Source: an uncultured Saprospiraceae bacterium | GTDB taxonomy: Bacteria; Bacteroidota; Bacteroidia; Chitinophagales; Saprospiraceae | NCBI GenBank assembly: GCA_937941765.1 | Contig: CALDGQ010000044.1 | Coordinates: forward strand, 17,857-81,856 | Length of the DNA stretch: 64,000 bases | Reading direction: 5' to 3' | Part shown: in pieces, positions 1-7,071 of the stretch | Position numbering within the stretch: the stretch's first letter is position 1 | How the letters are laid out: every line of letters starts with the position of its first letter | Notes under the pieces: generated by a model | The model's database searches: none | What the model was told of the DNA's origin: nothing | Seen by the model: the letters and a program-made list of their open reading frames with translations, nothing else | Program-made: the position numbers and the translations under genes

Positions 1-1
1 T

Positions 2-2821
2 CAAGAAATAATAACATCAGGTGGATTGCCAACCGCTAGTTTTACTTATGTGGTCAACACGATGTCCATTAGTTTTACTACCATTTCAACTGATGTCAAT
101 TCAGTAAGTTGGGATTTTGGAACTGGGAATACTGCTCCTGTAGCAAATCCAACTTTCAATTTTCCGGGTACTGGCACTTACACCATTTGTCAAACAGTGA
201 CTAATCAATGTGGTTCTGATATGACATGTGAAGATATTACAGTGATTGGAAATGATGTATTTACTATGAGTGTCGGAGAAGCAGAAGGTTCAATTGGAAC
301 GACCGTTTCTATTCCAGTTACCGTTGAAAATTTTGATGAAATAGTCGGTATTTCCAACTCATATGAAATTGCAGATCCAACAGTGGCTAGATTTGCAGGA
401 ACAAGTGGGCATAACTTGACAGACCTTGGTGGGTATAGTTTTAATTTCACCAACACATCACTTACATTAGCTTGGTTTGATATTAGTATAGCTGGAGTGA
501 CCGTTCCTGACAATACCATTTTATTTTATATTGATGTAGAAATTCTAGGAAATGTTGATGATTGTTCTGATATATTGATTGTTGACAATCCAACACAAAT
601 TGAAGTCATTCAAAAATCGGGAAACACAGAAGTCAATGTCCCATCCGTTATGAATCTAGGAGCTGTTTGTGTAACGCAGAATTTAGAAGACCTATTTACT
701 ATGAATATTTTGGAAGCATCTGGTTCGATAGGAACGGTTGTTTCAATTCCAGTAACAGTGGAGAATTTTGATGACATCGTCGGTGTTTCTAGTTCCTTTC
801 AAATAGCAAATCCAAGTGTCGCTAGATTTGTTGGAACCAGTGGATATGATTTAACGGATCTAGGCGGTTATAGTTTTAATTTTGATAACACAACGCTTAC
901 AATCTCTTGGTTTGATTTAAGTATTGCAGGAGTATCCGTTGCTGACCATACCACTATCTTTTATCTAGATGTAGAAATTTTAGGAAATGTAGCTGATTGT
1001 TCTGATTTGGTCATTGATGGCAATCCAACTGAAATAGAAATTATTAAAAAATCAGGCAATACAGAAATTAGTGTTCCATCAGTGATGAATCCAGGAAGTG
1101 TTTGTGTGACGCAGAATTTGGAAGATTTATTTACGATGTCTGTTTTGGAAGCGGATGGAGCTGTTGGTTCTATTGTTTCCATTCCAGTTTCATTTGAAAA
1201 TTTCAATGATATCGTAGGTGTTTCCAATTCATTTCAAATCGCTGATCCGGCTGTTGCTAAATTTATGGGTACTAGTGGACACAATTTATCCGACTTAGGT
1301 GCTTATAGTTTTAATGTTTCTGACAATACGATTACATTATCTTGGTTTGATCTAAGTATCGCTGGAATAACGGTTCCTGATAATACAATCCTTTTTTATT
1401 TAGATGTAGAAATGATTGGAAATGGAGGAGACTGTACTGCTATCATCGTAGATGGCAATCCTACTGCTATAGAAATTATTAAAAAATCTGGAAATTCAGA
1501 AGTGAGTATTCCATATGCTGTAAATGATGGTAGTGTTTGCACGTTGCAGCCTGCTGCTGCTATCGTTATCGCTGGTGTAGTTGAAAAGGAGAATGGGGTA
1601 GCGGTAAGAGATGTTGAATTGACTTGTACGGGAGGATATTTGGATTGGTCGATACCAACTGGCGAGTATAGTTTTCCTGATATGATGCCAAGTATTAATT
1701 ACACAATTGATCCGAAAAAAGATACATTATATGCAGCAGGTGTTTCTACCATTGATTTGGTTAGAATCCAGGAGCACATATTGGCTTCCAATATTTTAAA
1801 TTCTCCATACAAAATTATTGCGGCAGATGTCAACAACTCTGGAAGCATAACAACATTGGACTTAATATATTTACAAGATATAATTTTAGCAAGAGCAGAT
1901 ACTTTTCCAAATAATGAATCTTGGCGTTTTGTTCCTGAATCCTATGTTTTTACAGATCCAACAAATCCATTTCTCGATAATTTCCCTGAAGTTATTTCAT
2001 TGAATAGTCCAACTATGGATGAGATGGAACAAGATTTTGTAGGTATCAAAGTAGGAGATGTGAATTTGTCAAGTTCTGCTTTCATGCCCGGGGAAATCGA
2101 AGAAAATGTTTTGTTAGAAATTGCAGATCAGCCCTATCTGAAAGGAGAAGAAATCGAAATTGCATTTACAGCTAAACAATTTGAAGAAATTGGTGGAATG
2201 CAAGGCGATATCATTTTTAATCCTGAAATTTTAGCTTTTAAAGAAGTAATATCAGGTACATTACCTGGTTTTTCCAACAATAATATTGGAACAAAATATT
2301 TAAAAAATGGAGTGCTCCCTTTTTCTTGGTTTAATCCAAATTATTCGGAAAATGGAGTAACATTATATGATGATGAAACGTTATATATAATGAGGTTTGA
2401 AGTGTTGCAATCAGGCAATTCTTTAAACGAAGTGATTCAAATTGGATCCGTAAATACCAAGTTAGAAGTTTTTAAATCAAACTACACATTTTGTAACCTT
2501 ACCCTAGAGGTAAACCCAGGAACGGTCGCGGTTGATGATAATCCCACGGACATCTCAAATCAAAATATCGCTTGCTCCCCCAATCCTTTTTCGGAGAATA
2601 CTATGATCAATTTCATCTTACCCGAACAGGATCGTATTGCCCTGACAATACATGATTCAAACGGTGTCCTGATTAAAACATTTAATCAGTCGCTTGGACA
2701 AGGACACCATGTGCTGTGCATTACAGCCGACGACCTTCCTTCTTTTGGTATTTATTTTTACAGATTATCGACGAGTGCAGATGAGTATGTAGGGAAGATG
2801 ATCCACCTAAATCGACAGTAG
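2..2821 (+). CDS. T9SS-exported protein with cohesin-like repeats and dockerin-like module (5'-truncated)
   Basis: The frame is open to the left edge, so the true start lies outside the window. Residues are counted from the codon at position 26. A PKD-like segment (about 1-75, with a WDFG motif) is followed by three near-identical 145-residue cohesin-like beta domains (79-223, 224-368, 369-508). Next comes a dockerin-like segment (about 573-622) with a calcium-loop-like DVNNSGSITTLD. A fourth, diverged cohesin-like domain follows (about 690-830), and the last ~75 residues are a type A T9SS sorting domain (NPF...Y.Y.L). It is therefore probably secreted through the T9SS and attached to the surface or released. 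Cohesin and dockerin modules mediate protein-protein docking in cellulosomes; here a structural or adhesive role is inferred. No enzyme domain is visible in the part present. A strong hairpin terminator follows. Confidence 0.85.
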   Translation, partial: QEIITSGGLPTASFTYVVNTMSISFTTISTDVNSVSWDFGTGNTAPVANPTFNFPGTGTYTICQTVTNQCGSDMTCEDITVIGNDVFTMSVGEAEGSIGTTVSIPVTVENFDEIVGISNSYEIADPTVARFAGTSGHNLTDLGGYSFNFTNTSLTLAWFDISIAGVTVPDNTILFYIDVEILGNVDDCSDILIVDNPTQIEVIQKSGNTEVNVPSVMNLGAVCVTQNLEDLFTMNILEASGSIGTVVSIPVTVENFDDIVGVSSSFQIANPSVARFVGTSGYDLTDLGGYSFNFDNTTLTISWFDLSIAGVSVADHTTIFYLDVEILGNVADCSDLVIDGNPTEIEIIKKSGNTEISVPSVMNPGSVCVTQNLEDLFTMSVLEADGAVGSIVSIPVSFENFNDIVGVSNSFQIADPAVAKFMGTSGHNLSDLGAYSFNVSDNTITLSWFDLSIAGITVPDNTILFYLDVEMIGNGGDCTAIIVDGNPTAIEIIKKSGNSEVSIPYAVNDGSVCTLQPAAAIVIAGVVEKENGVAVRDVELTCTGGYLDWSIPTGEYSFPDMMPSINYTIDPKKDTLYAAGVSTIDLVRIQEHILASNILNSPYKIIAADVNNSGSITTLDLIYLQDIILARADTFPNNESWRFVPESYVFTDPTNPFLDNFPEVISLNSPTMDEMEQDFVGIKVGDVNLSSSAFMPGEIEENVLLEIADQPYLKGEEIEIAFTAKQFEEIGGMQGDIIFNPEILAFKEVISGTLPGFSNNNIGTKYLKNGVLPFSWFNPNYSENGVTLYDDETLYIMRFEVLQSGNSLNEVIQIGSVNTKLEVFKSNYTFCNLTLEVNPGTVAVDDNPTDISNQNIACSPNPFSENTMINFILPEQDRIALTIHDSNGVLIKTFNQSLGQGHHVLCITADDLPSFGIYFYRLSTSADEYVGKMIHLNRQ
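260..1549 (+). repeat. Three tandem ~435-bp coding repeats (cohesin-like domains)
   Basis: The units are 260-694, 695-1129 and 1130-1549, each beginning at an F-T-M codon run and ending near N-L-E-D-L. The spacing is exactly 145 codons between units 1, 2 and 3. The DNA has drifted mostly at third positions while the protein is strongly conserved, as expected for in-frame duplication kept under selection. Confidence 0.9.
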
Positions 2822-2850
2822 CTTTAGTAAGTTTTCTCATAATTGAGAAG

Positions 2851-2882
2851 CCCCGGTAGAAAGCTATCGGGGTATTTTTTTT
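2851..2882 (+). terminator. Rho-independent terminator of the cohesin-repeat gene
   Basis: CCCCGGTAG, loop AAAG, CTATCGGGG (one G-U pair), then a T-rich run. It begins 30 bases after the stop codon. Confidence 0.85.
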
Positions 2883-2887
2883 GCTTT

Positions 2888-2934
2888 AACTTAGGGCGTT
2901 GCCCTAAGTTAATCTGCTTGACCCCGTTGGGGTC
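2888..2934. repeat. Two adjacent GTT-looped hairpins
   Basis: AACTTAGGGC-GTT-GCCCTAAGTT (2888-2910) is a perfect 10-bp stem. It is followed by GACCCC-GTT-GGGGTC (2920-2934) and a T-rich run. The identical GTT loops and tight spacing look like an intergenic repeat cassette rather than a single terminator. Confidence 0.6.
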
Positions 2935-3037
2935 TTTCTTGCTGCGATTTTTTTACGTAATATTTCATGTCCTATTTCGGCTAAGCTCGGCACAAGCCAT
3001 TCTGTGTGTTTCTGCGAATACTATCATTCTCTGCATC

Positions 3038-3535
3038 TCAAAACTTCTCACTCCGTCGCTCCAACAAAACTGTATTCCGCCAAACTCCATCCCGCTTTGC
3101 AATCTTTTCCCGATATCCTACTTGCCGAAATCCTAATTTTTCATGAATCCGAATACTCGCAATATTTTCCGGAAAAACACTTGCCTGTAATGTCCAAATC
3201 CCATTCCCTTCACTATCGTCAATTAATTGTTGCAAAAGTTGAGTACCCAATCCTTTGCCACTTGCGGTTGGACTTACATAGACACTCACTTCACTAACCC
3301 CTTCATAAACACATCGGTTGGATACTGCAGATAAAGCAGCCCATCCACAGACTTCCGCATTTTCAATTGCTACAAAACGATGTGCTTTCATGAATTTGTC
3401 ATTCCAGATTTTCCATTCTGGTGCCTTAGTTTCAAAAGTTGCATTGCGCGTATCTATGCCGGCTTGATATATTTTTTGGACAGAAGGGTAGTGGTCGGCC
3501 TCAAGAGGAATTATGGACATACTTTTATTTTGCAA
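3038..3535 (-). CDS. GNAT N-acetyltransferase, phosphinothricin-acetyltransferase-like
   Basis: A 165-aa protein of the GNAT fold with the acetyl-CoA pyrophosphate-binding loop GKGLGTQL at residues 93-100. The C-terminal segment HEKLGFRQVGYREKI is typical of the Pat/Bar-like subfamily, which acetylates small amino-group substrates such as phosphinothricin or methionine sulfoximine. The natural substrate here cannot be read from sequence. The length is close to the ~165-180 aa usual for the family. An internal Met at residue 6 is an alternative start. It is cytosolic, monocistronic and read leftwards, converging with the cohesin-repeat gene. Confidence 0.85.
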   Translation of the reverse strand: MQNKSMSIIPLEADHYPSVQKIYQAGIDTRNATFETKAPEWKIWNDKFMKAHRFVAIENAEVCGWAALSAVSNRCVYEGVSEVSVYVSPTASGKGLGTQLLQQLIDDSEGNGIWTLQASVFPENIASIRIHEKLGFRQVGYREKIAKRDGVWRNTVLLERRSEKF

Positions 3536-3577
3536 TAAAGTTGTAAAAATATTTTTAGAAATTTATGAAAATAACAA

Positions 3578-3607
3578 AAAAAGACCACCTCTTATGGTAG
3601 CCTTTTT
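3578..3607 (-). terminator. Imperfect hairpin terminator downstream of 3641-4420
   Basis: AAAAAGACCACC / GGTAGCCTTTTT arms (two mismatches) around CTCTTAT-type loop sequence. On the minus strand the stem is followed by a T run. It lies 34 bases past the stop of the 3641-4420 gene. Confidence 0.5.
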
Positions 3608-3640
3608 CATAGTGTGTAAATAATCCTGGAAGATTATATT

Positions 3641-4420
3641 TTAAGCACCAATATATGGTGTCGTAGTAGTTTTAATTATTGGTTCTTCTGTTTCTTCACC
3701 GGTTGCATCATATTCTAAAGAATCATTTTCGCAGTATTGAATGGCAGATGACAATGCATTTACATCTTCTATTGAGATTGAAATTCCATCCTCAAATTTT
3801 ATTTTTACTGGAAATTGAATAGCTAATTCTTCTACGCTATTTGGGTTGTCAGCATTCCATTTTCTGATTGCTAAATCAACTTGATCATCAGTATTTACTT
3901 TCTGAATCTTACCATTTGGAGCAATTAATTGCATCGGATAAACAAAGTCAAAACAAAAGTTATCAACTGAATTATAATTCTCTGCTAACTTTTGCTCATC
4001 ACAAGCATCTGCAATGGCAATAAATTGTGCTTCATTTTGAATGGCTACTTTGCGCCCATTTTGCATGGTAATTTCAAATGGGTATAAGAAAGTAGGTTCA
4101 TTGTTAGCATTCGGATTATTTTCAAACCAAGATTCCACAATATTGTCTAATACTTTGCTAGTAATTACTGTTTGTTTCTGACCATTAGGAAATACAATTT
4201 GAATAGGATAGTTGACAACAAAGCAATTGGTTGGTCGTTGATTAATTCCAATTGTTGATTTTACTTGATTGGTCAAAGGGATGGTAGGTGCCAAGATAAG
4301 CGTAGCTTGATTGGCTACTTTCGTATTATCAATCACTTTGGTTTCTTCGCTTGCGAACATTAATAAAAGTCCAACCATTATAAAAGCGAAAACGTCTTTT
4401 GCGATGTGTAGGGTGCTCAT
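3641..4420 (-). CDS. Secreted two-repeat protein, family unknown (paralog of 4665-5312)
   Basis: 259 aa, not recognised as a named family. An N-terminal hydrophobic stretch (residues ~10-23) is a signal peptide or anchor. Two ~75-residue repeats follow, at 66-140 and 156-230. Each opens with C-F-x-x-x-YPxQxxxPNG, has a central W-x(4)-NPN/NPNS segment, then YPF/FPV, and closes with a Cys. The paired first and last cysteines could form a disulfide in each repeat (inference). The tail is Thr/Glu-rich. The lipoprotein directly upstream carries the same repeat, so the two are tandem paralogs separated by a strong terminator. The repeat is probably a beta-rich extracytoplasmic domain; its function is unknown. 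Confidence 0.75.
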   Translation of the reverse strand: MSTLHIAKDVFAFIMVGLLLMFASEETKVIDNTKVANQATLILAPTIPLTNQVKSTIGINQRPTNCFVVNYPIQIVFPNGQKQTVITSKVLDNIVESWFENNPNANNEPTFLYPFEITMQNGRKVAIQNEAQFIAIADACDEQKLAENYNSVDNFCFDFVYPMQLIAPNGKIQKVNTDDQVDLAIRKWNADNPNSVEELAIQFPVKIKFEDGISISIEDVNALSSAIQYCENDSLEYDATGEETEEPIIKTTTTPYIGA

Positions 4421-4605
4421 AATATCAATTTTAGTGTTCGAATTGCTCTAATTGATTATGAAACGGTTGGTCTTTTCGATAAATTATAGAAACCCGTTTA
4501 TATTTTGATTTTCACGGCTTTTATACCCAAAAACTACCCATGTATGTAGGGTAGGTAGTATGAATAATTGAAAATAATAGCCTTATACCAAATGGTGATG
4601 ATCGA

Positions 4606-4644
4606 AAAAAGGCTGTTTTCAGATATTCTGAAAACAGCCTTTTT
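4606..4644 (-). terminator. Perfect 17-bp hairpin terminator
   Basis: Arms 4606-4622 and 4628-4644 are perfectly complementary (AAAAAGGCTGTTTTCAG) around the loop ATATT, with A and T runs on either side, so it could work in both directions. It sits 20 bases past the stop of the lipoprotein at 4665-5312. Confidence 0.9.
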
Positions 4645-4664
4645 ATGCTTTTTAAATAGCTTAT

Positions 4665-5312
4665 TTATTTACAATCTTCGAATGCTGAAAATAATGCTTC
4701 TTCATTTTCAATAACAACTGTTATGTCTGTTTCTATTTTTGAAATACTGAAAGGATATACAATTGCTGGTTTTTCAGTTGCATTTGGATTATTTTCTTTC
4801 CACTCTATAAAGAATGTTTTCATTTCCTCATCACTATTAAGAACGGAGATACTTGCATCTTCATTTTCAAAACTTAAAGGGAAAACAAATTCAAAGCACT
4901 CTTTTTTCCAATCTTTATAATATCCAAGTTTTTCTTTACAATCGTATAATGCGATTTCAAATTGTTCTTCCGTTTCAACAGAAACAATGTCATCCGTTCC
5001 CTCCCAATTAATTCCAAAAGGAAAAACTATAGATGGTTTTGTGGCTTCATCCGAATTTGATTCTTTCCATTCTGTCCAATATTGTATCCATTCTTGGTCG
5101 CTATTGATAATTGTGATATTATCATCTGCCGCTACAAAACTAATTGGATATTCAAATTTGAAACACTCTTTTTCCCAATCATCATAATCTCCTTCTTTCT
5201 TGAAATCTTCTTTGTCAAAATCTTTTTTGATTTGATCTTTTCCGCAAGAAGCAAGGATTGAAACAAGCAAGAAAATTCCAAATAGGTTTTTTAATAATTT
5301 TATAGTAGTCAT
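4665..5312 (-). CDS. Lipoprotein with two Cys-framed repeats, family unknown
   Basis: 215 aa. The signal peptide ends in a lipobox (LASC, Cys23), followed by a charged Lys/Asp/Glu linker. Two repeats lie at about 50-125 and 139-214, each starting C-F-x-F-x-(Y/F)P, with W-x(2)-W or EWKENNPNATEKP in the middle, then FPF/YPF, and a terminal Cys. The four repeats in this protein and its downstream paralog line up end to end, so a single ancestral domain has been duplicated within and between genes. It is probably anchored in the outer membrane, facing the periplasm or outside. No catalytic motif is visible. Confidence 0.75.
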   Translation of the reverse strand: MTTIKLLKNLFGIFLLVSILASCGKDQIKKDFDKEDFKKEGDYDDWEKECFKFEYPISFVAADDNITIINSDQEWIQYWTEWKESNSDEATKPSIVFPFGINWEGTDDIVSVETEEQFEIALYDCKEKLGYYKDWKKECFEFVFPLSFENEDASISVLNSDEEMKTFFIEWKENNPNATEKPAIVYPFSISKIETDITVVIENEEALFSAFEDCK

Positions 5313-5407
5313 GATGTGGTTTGAGAATTGTGATGAGAATTTAAAAATTTACTTTAAGTTATAAAAATTGGAATTATTCCACAAATGTTTTTTAAAAATA
5401 GATCAAA

Positions 5408-6340
5408 TTAATAACTACGTCCCGTTGGCAATCCTCGATTTGTTTCCAAAATAATCTGGCCAGCAATACTTACCGCAATCTCCATTGTTGTTTTACTATA
5501 AATTGGAATACCAATTGGAGCATGGATATGTGCTAATTCAGTATCTGAGATTCCTTCTTTTTGAAGTTCGTCAAAGAGTTGTTTGATTTTGTGATCACTT
5601 CCCATCATTCCTATGTATCGAAATTTTTCTTTGTACAATTGTTTGAGAATAATCTTGTCAGTTCGGTAAGAAGTAGAAACAATAACGACTGTATCTAAAG
5701 GTGAATAGGTCATTGCTTCCAATGTATCGTTGAAATCAATAATTTTAGTTGAAGTTGCGGCAGTATTTTGTTGAATCGTTGATAAATTATCACGATTATC
5801 GTAAACAAGGACCTGATAATCTAACAAGCTCATAACCTGCGACAATGCCAACCCAACATGTCCGCCTCCCAAAATGTGAATACGTTTATTTTGATTGATT
5901 TCTAATGTTGCAAGAGGAGTAGGCTGGTCCTCATTTGCAAGTCGTAATTCTTTTTCATATACATTTATGCGAATTCCAGCTGTTGCTTTTTCTATTATAG
6001 TTTGAACTATCAGTAAGTCTTTGTCTTCAAAAGGAATAATTGCAACAGTCTGTTCCCCAGAACAAATTAAACCAGATTGGTTTTTAGGGTTTTGTTTGTT
6101 GTGAAATTGTTGTTTGATGAGGTTTCTAAAATCTCCTTTTTTGATTTTATCTTTTGCTAGTTCTAGTAACTTTACTTCCATGATTCCTCCGCCGATTGTG
6201 CCTACGAAGTTGCCATCTTCATCTACGGCCATGGAGAAGCCTTTGCGTCCAGGTGAGCTTCCTTTGGATTGGAGTACGTAGAGGAGGGTTGCGCGTTTGT
6301 TGGATTGTAGGGTTTTTGTTAGGAAGTGGAAGGTTTTCAT
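5408..6340 (-). CDS. xdhC: Xanthine dehydrogenase accessory protein XdhC
   Basis: 310 aa, XdhC/CoxI family. The N-terminal domain has the family's GTIGGG-x-ME segment (about 47-55) and a conserved Cys in ICSGEQ (Cys93). The C-terminal Rossmann domain starts with IHILGGGHVG (154-163) and contains HAPIGIPI near the end. XdhC binds and sulfurates molybdenum cofactor and delivers it to xanthine dehydrogenase, so it should serve the XdhA/XdhB enzyme encoded at 17.3-21.0 kb. It is separated from the rest of the purine genes by the DUF559 repeat element and the DUF6986 gene. Start chosen at the Met giving the normal XdhC N-terminus. Confidence 0.92.
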   Translation of the reverse strand: MKTFHFLTKTLQSNKRATLLYVLQSKGSSPGRKGFSMAVDEDGNFVGTIGGGIMEVKLLELAKDKIKKGDFRNLIKQQFHNKQNPKNQSGLICSGEQTVAIIPFEDKDLLIVQTIIEKATAGIRINVYEKELRLANEDQPTPLATLEINQNKRIHILGGGHVGLALSQVMSLLDYQVLVYDNRDNLSTIQQNTAATSTKIIDFNDTLEAMTYSPLDTVVIVSTSYRTDKIILKQLYKEKFRYIGMMGSDHKIKQLFDELQKEGISDTELAHIHAPIGIPIYSKTTMEIAVSIAGQIILETNRGLPTGRSY

Positions 6341-6404
6341 TATTTTGTTTAATTGAAATAAGAGCCCGTTTATATTGTGTTGGTTTCGCGGGGAGTTCGT
6401 GATT

Positions 6405-6466
6405 TAACCCATCCCTGTACCTTCGGACGTCCCTTCCCTGTGAACAAGGAAGGGGAGTTCGTGAGT
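6405..6466 (+). repeat. Left arm of the DUF559-bearing inverted repeat element
   Basis: It contains AACCCATCCCTGTACC, a small stem-loop (CC-TTC-GG), then CCCTTCC...GGAAGGGG and GTGAG-like sequence facing inwards. The reverse complement of 6976-7050 matches it closely, and further copies occur at 13.29, 43.8 and (more diverged) 48.9 kb. Confidence 0.8.
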
Positions 6467-6498
6467 TCGCGTAGGAATACGTAAGTAAGTTGTTTAAT

Positions 6499-6882
6499 TC
6501 AATATCTGTCTTCTAAGCTTTCTAATTTATTGATTAATTTTTCTTTTACTTCATCCCAATTTTCAAGTACATCTTTATTTTTGAAACGTATTATATGGTA
6601 ACCAAGTTCTTTCAGTCTTTCTTCTCTTTTTTGGTCGTATTCAATTTGTTGATCGTGAATTTCGCCGTCAATTTCAATGACTAATTTCTTTTGTGAGCAA
6701 TAAAAATCTGGAAAGAAGTGAAATTTGTAACCTGGTTCCGTTGCATGTTGAATAGGGAATTGTCTGTTTATTTTGAACCCATTAATTTTTTTGCCTCGTA
6801 CTTTCTCCCAAAAGAGTTTTTCCACTGGAGTAGGTTTTTTTCTCTGTGCTCTTGCAAATTGATATGCATTGTGAAGTTTCAT
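6499..6882 (-). CDS. DUF559 (Vsr-like) endonuclease-fold protein
   Basis: 127 aa from the chosen Met. It matches the DUF559 family: an N-terminal ARAQRKKPTPVEKLFWEKVR helix pair, GFKINRQFPI, a PDF motif (Asp59), the VIEIDGEIH core (Glu70, Asp72, His76) and the closing IIRFKNKDVL. These residues fit the PD-(D/E)xK nuclease fold shared with Vsr. A Met 26 codons upstream (6960) would add only a Lys/Asn-rich stretch from homopolymeric DNA, so the family-like start at 6882 is preferred. The gene lies alone between two inverted copies of a dispersed repeat (6405-6466 and 6976-7050), which suggests it is cargo of, or the enzyme behind, that element. Its cellular role is unproven. Confidence 0.8.
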   Translation of the reverse strand: MKLHNAYQFARAQRKKPTPVEKLFWEKVRGKKINGFKINRQFPIQHATEPGYKFHFFPDFYCSQKKLVIEIDGEIHDQQIEYDQKREERLKELGYHIIRFKNKDVLENWDEVKEKLINKLESLEDRY

Positions 6883-6975
6883 TTGCTTTGCTTTTTTTTT
6901 GTTTTTTTTGTTATTGTTGAATACGTATTTATTTTGTTGCAAAATTATTACATCCATCAAAACATTATACTTGCG

Positions 6976-7050
6976 TACTCCCCGCGCCGCACCCCTTCTT
7001 TGTTCACAGGGAAGGGGCGTCCGACCAAAGTCGGTACAGGGATGGGTTAA
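6976..7050 (-). repeat. Right arm of the DUF559-bearing inverted repeat element
   Basis: Read on the minus strand it gives AACCCATCCCTGTACC, the stem-loop CCGAC-TTTG-GTCGG, then CCCCTTCCCTGTGAACAA, GAAGGGG and a GC-rich GGGGAGTACGC tail facing the DUF559 gene. This mirrors the left arm, except that the variable stem-loop differs. Confidence 0.8.
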
Positions 7051-7071
7051 AACACGTACTACACGTCACCC

